Below, piece by piece: positions 31,658-39,317 of a stretch of DNA of 64,000 nucleotides. The stretch covers positions 1,364,001 through 1,428,000 of the forward strand of contig NZ_CP046525.1 in the NCBI RefSeq assembly GCF_021497965.1, in the 5' to 3' direction. Made by a program: the position numbers and the translations under genes. Every line of letters starts with the position of its first letter. Within the stretch, counting starts at the first letter, position 1. Source of the DNA: Streptococcus infantis. GTDB taxonomy: Bacteria; Bacillota; Bacilli; Lactobacillales; Streptococcaceae. Under the pieces are notes generated by a model. It made no database searches. It was given only the letters and a program-made list of their open reading frames with translations, and was not told the DNA's origin.

Positions 31658-32350
31658 TTAACTAATATCATTTATCGAATAAATAACATCTTTACGTTCA
31701 ACAACAATATTACATGCTACCCCCTCTTTCTTTAGTTTATCCAATAACTTTTGATTTGGATTTATAGCTGTTGGATGACCAGTCATTTGAAGCATCGTAA
31801 AGTCACCTGTCGTATCCCCATAAGAATAAGAATTATCTAAATCAAAAGGCAGTCTCTCTAGAATTTTCTTTTTAGAATCAGCATCCCACATTGGAATTAC
31901 TTCTCCACTATACTTGTTGCCATCATTTAAGTATTGAGATGCAAACCATAAATCAGCTCCTAATTTTTCCGCCATTTTTTCAACTAGAAAATCCGGGGAA
32001 CCAGAAATAAAGATAATCTTATGTCCCTGTTCTTTGTGCCATTTAATACGATCGCGTGTAAAACGATAGAGCTTCTTACTTTCTTTTTCAATCACTTTTT
32101 TAGCCACAAACTCAACATCTAGAATATCCTTATTAGATATATATTTTGTATACAATTTCGATGCTGTATACAGATAATCATCGTAGTCTAGTTCTCGATT
32201 TTGCCAAGCATTTTTATGAGGTTTTAGTTCCATCTCTACTGATATTGGAAAAACATCATATGCAATACACTTCTCCATATGATGAAGAAGAAGTGAATCT
32301 CTAAAAATAGTCCCATCAATATCAAAAATTGCTGCAATTTCTCGACTCAT
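31658..32350 (-). CDS. HAD-IB family phosphatase (SerB-like)
   Basis: Protein of 230 aa with all HAD motifs: IFDIDGTIF at about residues 8-16 (nucleophile Asp), FISGSPDF near 115 (motif II Ser), DADSKKKIL with Lys, and YGDTTGDFTML near 187 (motif III/IV). The helical cap between 20 and 90 places it in subfamily IB with phosphoserine phosphatases. It follows the helicase stop by 27 bp. A phosphatase inside a nuclease-helicase operon is unusual; its substrate may be a nucleotide, a modified DNA end or a signal molecule. That is inference. Confidence 0.9.
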   Translation of the reverse strand: MSREIAAIFDIDGTIFRDSLLLHHMEKCIAYDVFPISVEMELKPHKNAWQNRELDYDDYLYTASKLYTKYISNKDILDVEFVAKKVIEKESKKLYRFTRDRIKWHKEQGHKIIFISGSPDFLVEKMAEKLGADLWFASQYLNDGNKYSGEVIPMWDADSKKKILERLPFDLDNSYSYGDTTGDFTMLQMTGHPTAINPNQKLLDKLKKEGVACNIVVERKDVIYSINDIS

Positions 32351-32377
32351 TTATTCTCCTAACTCTCTAGCCATTAT

Positions 32378-35300
32378 CTAATTTTTCTTATTTGACTGCG
32401 ATTCTAAATTCTCTTTCAATAATTGAAAATCTACAAATTCTCCCAATCGACAATAATCACAATCATCCTTACCACAACCACCAGTAAAATCAGCTACATT
32501 TACTTTATCATAGAATTCTTGAATCTGAGTACGAACTATATCCATATCCTCTTTTGTAACATTTACAGTATGGATGGAGTAGCCTTCTTTTGCATCATCA
32601 TCATCTAGGAAAATATATTGCGTTTCAATTCGTTTACCAGTAGTATCTATTTCAGAAAAATTTTCTAATAAAATATTATAGAAGACGGCTTGGCGCCAAT
32701 AATCACGTCCAACTGCGAGTTCTTCAACACCTCTCTGAGCAGAACCTGTCTTATAATCTACTACTCGAATCAGATCATCGTCAAATTCTAACTTATCTAT
32801 AATCCCATTAATTGAGTACTTATCTCCTAATTTGACACGAAGTTCTTTCTCTAAACAGACATTCTTCCCTTTTAAACTGTTAGGAATATAATGTTTAAAA
32901 AGATTGGTTAGTAAGCGATGCCCATATTCTTTTAATTCTTCAACGGACATTGTATCTACGATTTCCTCTTGATGTGAGTGCAATGAATTATCGTAGTATT
33001 CAATTGCTTTCCCCAATTGTAAATCTACTTTATAGATTTGTTCCATAGTTTCGTGAATTGCAGTACCAAACACAGGACCAGTTGGGGCATGCTTAACTGT
33101 TACTTTTGCAGCCTTTTCTTTTGTTCCTGCAGATAATCCAGCTGGTTGAGATAACTGTAAAACATCATCAAAATATACACTCTTCGGACAACTTAAGAAA
33201 CGATTCAATTTGCTAACACTTAAACTCTTATAGTTGTCTCGTGCTTGTTGGTAAGTTGCAACCTCTAAGGCTTCGGTATTATCAAATTTAGGTTCTCTAT
33301 TATCGAATGCTTGGAGGCAGTAGTCGCAAGGGTAATTATCTCTGTTCTTTTTCAATAGTCCACAACCACAATTAAAATCACCTTGTTTAATTTTCATAAT
33401 AGACTCTTTAATCTGATCAAGTACTATATCAACTTCCTTTTGAGTGATTCGTATATCTTCAGTTTCAGAAAAACCGTCTTCACTAGTTGAATCCTCAACA
33501 AAAACATATTTAACTAGTATCTCTTTGTTAGAAATATCGATATCGATATCAGCATTTGTAACGAGGATATAGTAGAATACAGCTTGGCGCCAGTAGTTAC
33601 CACCGAGAGGTTCTTTTTCACTCGGAGCTACTAATTTCTTTTTAGCATTTTCAGCTTCTCCTGTTTTATAGTCAATTAATCGTATAATACCTTCTTCACA
33701 CTCAATTTTATCAATTTTCCCATTTAACTCAACATCAGATACTTCTGATAGATCAACTTTGGTGTTCAAAATATCACCTAGCTTAATTCCTTTGATATGC
33801 TGCTCAACTGCAATTACACCATCTTTGAGATAACCAGATTTTTTGTAGAGATTTTCAATAATCTCTTTACCTCTTGCATAGACATCCGTCTTTACTCTAT
33901 CTGAAGATAGTTGATAAGATTTATCTAAGATTGTCTCAAATGATACTAAAGCTTCTTCTTTAGACAGAACTGTTTTTGCTGTTAGTTTCGAACTTTGCGA
34001 ATCATCCTTAGAACTATATATTTTTTCTAAGACTTCGTGAATGATACTACCAAATACCATAACTTCGTTTGTTTCAGATGATAATTTTAATCCCTTATTG
34101 AAATAAAAACTCAAAGGACATTTAAGGAAGTCACTCAATGTACTAACACTTAAACTTAATTCACCTAAAATTTCACTCAGAACATCATTAGAAAATTTTG
34201 GTACTACTACTTTTTCTACAGATTGACAATCTTCAAAAGATTCTGTTACTTCTACCGAATCAATAAAATTCTCAAATTCACTAATAAAGTGGGTTTTATC
34301 GAAATCATCAGAATAAGAGAGATGGAGTACCTTCTTTGCCCGAGTCATTGCAACATAAAATAGGCGACGATTCTCCTCTTCTTTCAGTTGAGATTCATTC
34401 TTAGCTTTTCCATTTAAGCTTGGTGGATAAGAGAACCTACCCGAATTATTTTCACCTCCTGGCCAATTTGTATTCTTTTGTTTTCCATCATTACATTTCA
34501 TCATAAATACATGTTCAAACTCCAGTCCTTTGGAACCATGAGCTGTCATTAATTGAACACAGTTACTTGGAGAACCCGAGATATCTTTAATGGGTAGACT
34601 AACCTTCATTTCTTGTAAAGACGATAATTGATTCAAAAATTCTTTTACAGTTAATTTAGGGTGGAGGATACATTCCGTTAACATTAACTCGTAAATTGTA
34701 TTTAAAGTAGAAACCAAGTGATATTTTTCTTTTGATTTCATGATATAGCCATCAATCCCTAAAGATTTTAAGAGTTCGCTAAGGATATACATAGGTGATA
34801 AGTATTTTTCCGATTTACTAATCTTTTTACGAATCGATTCTAATTTCTTATCAATTTCTGCCATTGAAGGAATAGAAATTTTTTCATCATTCTTGAGATT
34901 TCGTATTTTTGCGATTTCTGAGACTTCCACCTCAAAGAAATCAAAATATAAAATTTTTCGAAGTTCTCTAACATTTCTTGATGGTTGGCAAATATATTTT
35001 AAAATAGCTAGTATTTTTTTGAAGAAGGAATCTTTAAATAAATTCTTCTCTTCTTTTTTCATTTGAACGAAAATACCATTATCACGAAGAATCTTCGCAA
35101 ACTTTTCTCCATAGGAATTTCTTCCATAGATGACTCCTATCTCCTTAGGAGACACACCTGAATGAATCAACTCTTTAATCTCGTTCAACACACCAAACAT
35201 CTCAGCTTCTGCATTTGGGTAAGATTTTAAGATTGGCAATTGATAATCATAATCTTTGTTAGCGCCAGCTGCAACAAGAAGCTTCTCTTCTCTTGGGTTA

Positions 35301-35785
35301 TGACTGATTAGTTGTCTAGAAGCATCAATGATAGCTTGGGAAGAACGATAATTCTCTTCAAGGATTATTTTCGTAGGTTGATACTCCTCTTCAAAAACTT
35401 GAATATTATCTGCACTTACTCCTTGGAAACGATAAATACTTTGATCATCGTCTCCTACAACAAAAATATTTAGTTTCTCTTTCTCTTTCCCTTTTACTAA
35501 TAATTTTATGAGTTCATACTGAATAACTGAAGTATCCTGAAATTCATCCACAAATAAATATTTTATAGACTCAGATACACTTTTTTGAAATCCTTCATCT
35601 TTCTTCAACTTTTTAATAGTCTTCAGAATCATATCATCAAAATCGAAATAATTATGCTCTCGGATTTTTTCACGATATTTTTCTACAATGGATACACCAT
35701 CAAGTAATCGTTGATACTTTTTTCCCCCCTTGCATTCTTCAATTTTCTTTTCAATTTTAGCTTTATTCAACCCTTGACGTTTCAT
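32378..35785 (-). CDS. UvrD-type helicase with two PD-(D/E)XK / Fe-S nuclease modules (main part)
   Basis: Reading frame of 1135 aa that continues the 160-aa frame upstream after one in-frame stop (TAA, 35789-35791). Helicase motifs: LFVDEFQDT, VVGDDDQSIYRFQG, LEENYRSS, VQLMTAHGSKGLEFEHVFM and EEENRRLFYVAMTRAKKVL. Then two copies of an AddB/Cas4-like nuclease follow. Copy one (about 540-830): DFLKCPLSFYF, IIHEVLE, ELNGKIDKIE, IRLIDYKTGE and a C-terminal Cys cluster. Copy two (about 855-1120): RFLSCPKSVYFD, AIHETMEQIY, GIIDKLEF, VVDYKTGS and CGKDDCDYC. Each copy keeps the catalytic H, D, D-K set and four Cys for an Fe-S cluster. The ATG at 35785 lies 3 bp behind the stop, so re-initiation is possible. 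Role in DNA degradation or phage defence is inferred. Confidence 0.9.
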   Translation of the reverse strand: MKRQGLNKAKIEKKIEECKGGKKYQRLLDGVSIVEKYREKIREHNYFDFDDMILKTIKKLKKDEGFQKSVSESIKYLFVDEFQDTSVIQYELIKLLVKGKEKEKLNIFVVGDDDQSIYRFQGVSADNIQVFEEEYQPTKIILEENYRSSQAIIDASRQLISHNPREEKLLVAAGANKDYDYQLPILKSYPNAEAEMFGVLNEIKELIHSGVSPKEIGVIYGRNSYGEKFAKILRDNGIFVQMKKEEKNLFKDSFFKKILAILKYICQPSRNVRELRKILYFDFFEVEVSEIAKIRNLKNDEKISIPSMAEIDKKLESIRKKISKSEKYLSPMYILSELLKSLGIDGYIMKSKEKYHLVSTLNTIYELMLTECILHPKLTVKEFLNQLSSLQEMKVSLPIKDISGSPSNCVQLMTAHGSKGLEFEHVFMMKCNDGKQKNTNWPGGENNSGRFSYPPSLNGKAKNESQLKEEENRRLFYVAMTRAKKVLHLSYSDDFDKTHFISEFENFIDSVEVTESFEDCQSVEKVVVPKFSNDVLSEILGELSLSVSTLSDFLKCPLSFYFNKGLKLSSETNEVMVFGSIIHEVLEKIYSSKDDSQSSKLTAKTVLSKEEALVSFETILDKSYQLSSDRVKTDVYARGKEIIENLYKKSGYLKDGVIAVEQHIKGIKLGDILNTKVDLSEVSDVELNGKIDKIECEEGIIRLIDYKTGEAENAKKKLVAPSEKEPLGGNYWRQAVFYYILVTNADIDIDISNKEILVKYVFVEDSTSEDGFSETEDIRITQKEVDIVLDQIKESIMKIKQGDFNCGCGLLKKNRDNYPCDYCLQAFDNREPKFDNTEALEVATYQQARDNYKSLSVSKLNRFLSCPKSVYFDDVLQLSQPAGLSAGTKEKAAKVTVKHAPTGPVFGTAIHETMEQIYKVDLQLGKAIEYYDNSLHSHQEEIVDTMSVEELKEYGHRLLTNLFKHYIPNSLKGKNVCLEKELRVKLGDKYSINGIIDKLEFDDDLIRVVDYKTGSAQRGVEELAVGRDYWRQAVFYNILLENFSEIDTTGKRIETQYIFLDDDDAKEGYSIHTVNVTKEDMDIVRTQIQEFYDKVNVADFTGGCGKDDCDYCRLGEFVDFQLLKENLESQSNKKN

Positions 35786-35788
35786 CCT

Positions 35789-36271
35789 TTAAAATAGTTC
35801 TAATAATTGCTTCTTAGAAGAATAACGATCTCCACTGTTTTTATATAATGAGCTATTTTCCGTTATATACTCATCCATAATTTCTTTAAGTAATTCATAC
35901 TTCACAGCTGTCGAAATTACTTTTGGTTGTCTTCCAAACAAATCTGAGTTTTCCAAAATTAACTCACTACAAAAAGAGTGAATAGTCGATACTCTAACTT
36001 TTCGCCCTTCTTCACCGATTAATCCTTCAAGACGATCCAACATTTCAGATGCACCCGCGTCTGTATATGTTAAACAGACAATCTCTTCTGGATGTGCCTT
36101 GTCCTTTGTCAAAATGTTGGCTACTCGACGAGAAAGAATCTGAGTTTTACCTGTACCAGGACCAGCAATAACCATTACTGGTCCTTCTATAGCATCAACT
36201 GCTTTTTTCTGTTGCTCATTCAGTTTTTTATATTCTTGTTCATAAATGTCTTTAAAATCCTTTAATACCAT
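35789..36271 (-). CDS. UvrD-type helicase, N-terminal part (160 aa), ended by an in-frame TAA
   Basis: Holds the first helicase motifs: LNEQQKKAVDAIEGPVMVIA, Walker A GPGTGKT, then LTYTDAGASEMLDRL and VRVSTIHSFCSELIL. The frame stops at TAA (35789-35791) and goes on in the same register as the 1135-aa frame. Together they would give one protein of about 1297 aa; a single base change would join them. RBS AGGAG precedes the ATG at 36271. Either this strain carries a nonsense mutation, or the protein is made in two chains. Without the Walker A part the main fragment cannot act as a helicase. Confidence 0.88.
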   Translation of the reverse strand: MVLKDFKDIYEQEYKKLNEQQKKAVDAIEGPVMVIAGPGTGKTQILSRRVANILTKDKAHPEEIVCLTYTDAGASEMLDRLEGLIGEEGRKVRVSTIHSFCSELILENSDLFGRQPKVISTAVKYELLKEIMDEYITENSSLYKNSGDRYSSKKQLLELF

Positions 36272-36316
36272 CTTTTTCTCCTTTGCTATAATTGTTCATA
36301 ATTGTTTAGTAGTTTC

Positions 36317-36349
36317 ATTATAACACTTAGCATGGACGATTAACGTCCA
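36317..36349 (-). promoter_or_regulatory. Promoter of the helicase operon with a palindrome over the -35 region
   Basis: Minus strand -10 TATAAT at 36317-36322. The place for the -35 box is covered by the perfect inverted repeat TGGACG-ATTAA-CGTCCA (36333-36349). No good -35 hexamer is visible, so the promoter may need an activator, or the palindrome is a repressor site. The WYL regulator of the cluster is the obvious candidate. Confidence 0.55.
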
Positions 36350-36440
36350 CCTGTATAAATATTTTAAATTTTTGAGTTAGTTCATTTCATAATATCATTT
36401 CTGCATATTTGTTGATATAATAAAGTGGGAGGAAAATATT

Positions 36441-37523
36441 ATGAAATCATATATTGAAGCAATTGACCAAACACTAAATCATAAATTATCAATGAGTAAT
36501 ATGGAGCTATACCACAGCAATTTACTTGCAAGAGTACTTGAAAAGTATAAAGAAGAACCGTTTTCGTTACTGGAGGGAGTAGTTCCAAACTATAAAGCAT
36601 ACCGTACCATTTGTGTAGAAAGGGAGAGTAAACACAAAGACTTAACTATTATACTTTCAAACGGAAATCAAACTATAACAGTAATTATAGAAAACAAATT
36701 CAAATCATTACCTGAACGAGAACAATTAGAAAAATACACAACTAAGGATAGTAATATGTACTATATTCTTCTATCTCTAACAGAGCCTGAAAAGGATATC
36801 TTACCAGAAAAATGGTGTTGGAAAAATTACGATGAATTAAGTAAATATTACTCAAAAATAGCAAAGAAGACTAATGATTTACTCTTTAAGGAATTTCTAA
36901 AGGATTACATAAGGTATATTTCGGCAGTATCTAAACTATTAAATGCAAGCGAACTTGATATGGAATTAGAAAAGTATTATATAGAACCATCTGTGAGAAA
37001 AGAATTAAAAAATATAGGATTAGTTGATTTAGTAGATAAAATTAGATATGAAAAAATGAAAAACAGAATTAAGTGTAACAACGGAATTGGTAGACCCTAT
37101 TCTAATAGAATGAGTGGAGGATTTTATTTTGGTTATAATTATGAAATAAATGAATATCTAAGTTTTGATATACAAATTCAGGGAAACCAATATCGTCATA
37201 AACTAAACATTAAAAAGAGTATTGGAAAATCCAAGGAGGAGTTGATTGATATTTGTGAAGATTTAAAAACAAAGAAATTATTTTTCACTTTCGAAAAAAA
37301 TGATTTTTTAATCACACCTTCAAGAAGAAGAAACAATTGGAATAAATATGAAAGTGATAAATCAATTGATTTGTATGATTATAAAAAGATTGTGGATCAA
37401 GCGACTTTTAAGGATTTGATTACTTATATTAATAACCAAATTAAAATATTAGTTCGTAATTCTAAAGAAATTGAAAATTTGGTAATGAATGAAGAACAGA
37501 CTTCAAGAAACTTAAAAAAATAG
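36441..37523 (+). CDS. PD-(D/E)XK nuclease superfamily protein (PDDEXK_4-like)
   Basis: Protein of 360 aa, start after GGAGG, with TATAAT further upstream. The N-terminal domain reads MELYHSNLLARVLEKY, then ESKHKDLTIIL (Asp) and VIIENKFKSLPEREQLEKYT, the E-x-K active site and the Q-L-x-x-Y that follows it in PF14281-type proteins. The remainder (about 180-360) is a lysine-rich domain of unknown type. It is transcribed away from the helicase operon and stands alone. Such proteins are common in accessory and defence regions, but no defined pathway is known to me. Confidence 0.8.
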   Translation: MKSYIEAIDQTLNHKLSMSNMELYHSNLLARVLEKYKEEPFSLLEGVVPNYKAYRTICVERESKHKDLTIILSNGNQTITVIIENKFKSLPEREQLEKYTTKDSNMYYILLSLTEPEKDILPEKWCWKNYDELSKYYSKIAKKTNDLLFKEFLKDYIRYISAVSKLLNASELDMELEKYYIEPSVRKELKNIGLVDLVDKIRYEKMKNRIKCNNGIGRPYSNRMSGGFYFGYNYEINEYLSFDIQIQGNQYRHKLNIKKSIGKSKEELIDICEDLKTKKLFFTFEKNDFLITPSRRRNNWNKYESDKSIDLYDYKKIVDQATFKDLITYINNQIKILVRNSKEIENLVMNEEQTSRNLKK

Positions 37524-37875
37524 AATACCTAGCATTGAATAAATTCTATCATCGAATTGGACTCATATACCAATGTAGTGTCCCTTTATTTCTAAAATAT
37601 GAATTTAAAAAATTTTTAATTTTCACTTGAATAAAGGCTGTTTTATAAAAGATGAGTATCTAATAATATTTATCAGTATTTATTTAAACAAAGTACATTA
37701 TTGATAATATATTGGTTACAAAATTTTTTGGTTACAGATCATCAATTTCCCCTTGTTTTTCAAACTATCTTTCCGAAAAATGTATATTTTCTCGAAAGAT
37801 ATTTAATAGTAGCTGACAACATCTATATTATACTTGTGATATTTATCTGGTATAATATTGAAAGGAGGAAGCAAA
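37524..37875. other. Intergenic stretch before the small lipoprotein gene
   Basis: AT-rich, no gene. A TATAAT at 37851-37856 is the likely -10 box of the lipoprotein gene; no convincing -35 box lies at 16-18 bp from it. Confidence 0.45.
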
Positions 37876-38238
37876 ATGAAAAAAATAATCGTATTGATAT
37901 TGGTGTCTGTGTCTACATTTTTGCTAATGGCCTGCTCTAAGCAATCAAATAACTCCTTAGATGGAGAATATTACTGGATAAACGAAAATAGAAATGAAGT
38001 AGCTTTTGTTATATCTGGGGATATGGGAACTATTAAACATGGAGAGGCCGAAGGGTTTACTATAGACAAAGAAAAATCAACCATTCAATTATTAGGAGAA
38101 AATATCATTAAACTTACAAAAAGTTATACTTTTAAAGATGATGTATTTACTGTAGATATTTCAGGTATGAAACACGACTACTATAAAAAAGATAGCAAGG
38201 CTTATCAAGAAGCTTTAAAAAAATATGGCTATCAATAA
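37876..38238 (+). CDS. Small lipoprotein
   Basis: ATG at 37876 with AAAGGAGG seven bases ahead (an earlier ATG at 37858 lies on that site and is not used). 120 aa. Signal peptide MKKIIVLILVSVSTFLLMAC gives lipobox LMAC. The mature part reads SLDGEYYWINENRNEVAFVI and ISGDMGTIKHGEAEGFTIDK, a small beta-rich domain of a type often called DUF-lipoprotein in streptococci. Function unknown. A strong terminator follows at 38277-38306. Confidence 0.88.
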   Translation: MKKIIVLILVSVSTFLLMACSKQSNNSLDGEYYWINENRNEVAFVISGDMGTIKHGEAEGFTIDKEKSTIQLLGENIIKLTKSYTFKDDVFTVDISGMKHDYYKKDSKAYQEALKKYGYQ

Positions 38239-38276
38239 TATACTCGAAAATTAGGGAAGACTTTGCTTAATTCATA

Positions 38277-38306
38277 AGAACACTACATTCGAGTGTTCTT
38301 TTTTTG
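38277..38306 (+). terminator. Terminator of the lipoprotein gene
   Basis: AGAACACT-ACATTCG-AGTGTTCT followed by seven T. Confidence 0.9.
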
Positions 38307-38423
38307 TATCCGTAAAACATTTTAAAATACTTGTTTATAATCTGTATAGACAGTTCAGAGTTGTTTTTAATCATTTGAGAATTACTAGAGTAATCATATA
38401 ATTTCTTTTGATATGATATAACC

Positions 38424-38621
38424 ATGAAAAATATAAAAGAAAATAACATTCAAAAAGCATTATGGCATATCAAACGCCATTGTTACTATATAGAAAATAA
38501 CCACTCTCATAGCGATATGAAAGCTGAACTATTCCATTTAAAAGCAAGTGTTGACACATTACTTCGAGTTTTTAATAATGAAAAACCCTATCCAAATTTG
38601 GACAGGGAGGAAGTATTTTAA
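38424..38621 (+). CDS. Hypothetical protein of 65 aa
   Basis: Starts MKNIKENNIQKALWHIKRHC and goes on as a charged helical protein. There is no ribosome site before the ATG; a TATAAT lies about 27 bp upstream (38391-38397), so the message could be nearly leaderless. No family recognised. Confidence 0.5.
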   Translation: MKNIKENNIQKALWHIKRHCYYIENNHSHSDMKAELFHLKASVDTLLRVFNNEKPYPNLDREEVF

Positions 38622-38684
38622 ATCAATATACCATTTTATTGGAATGGAGAGCTCACTATATCTTAAAAGATCACATATCCCTTA

Positions 38685-39089
38685 TCATTTATGTGACATT
38701 TCAAATTCAATAAGAGAAATAATCTTATCAAAACAAATATCTTGTATTCTAATATTGCCAGCACTACGACTATCCTTATATTTTTCGAGAATTTCATTCT
38801 TTAACTCATCTAATTCCTCGTATCTTACAGCATTGGAAGCTTCAGCCATCCAAAATATCAATTCACCACATTGCACAGTCCTAGGAAAATCCTTGTTTTC
38901 ACCTCTACGTATCTTATCTTCGCAATAATTCATTAAATGGATATATTGTGACGGCATATCATCTATTTGTTCTATTCGATAGCCCGTTCCTTCTTTTTGA
39001 ATATAACCTCCTCTCATAAGTGCCTCAGTTAATGGACAGTCTATATCTTTTTTATTTTTAAAGAAATCATATAATTGCTTAATTTTCAT
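38685..39089 (-). CDS. Hypothetical protein of 134 aa
   Basis: Reads MKIKQLYDFFKNKKDIDCPL near the start and has a central motif TVQCGELIFWMAEASNAV, then a helical end with charged residues. I do not recognise the family with certainty. It lies head-to-head with the methyltransferase gene and tail-to-tail with the 65-aa frame. It may belong to the R-M locus or be a separate cargo gene. Confidence 0.75.
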   Translation of the reverse strand: MKIKQLYDFFKNKKDIDCPLTEALMRGGYIQKEGTGYRIEQIDDMPSQYIHLMNYCEDKIRRGENKDFPRTVQCGELIFWMAEASNAVRYEELDELKNEILEKYKDSRSAGNIRIQDICFDKIISLIEFEMSHK

Positions 39090-39317
39090 AATAAATAATC
39101 ACTTCTCAATTTTCTAATACATATCGAAAGTATAAATCATTCTTTCGAGATCTTATCTCAATAATATTGATAAAAAACATTCAAATATTGGCCCCATTAT
39201 ACCATACAAATTCTTTTCCAGCTATTTTTAGAATAATTCTACTTAATTTTATCAATCATATAGAAGTTGTTTTATGGTATAATTGAACTTACTACTTGCT
39301 TTTTAGAAAGGCTAGAC

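Noticed and set aside
38548-38928. Plus-strand 126-codon frame
   Set aside because: Opposite-strand shadow of the 134-aa gene at 38685-39089.
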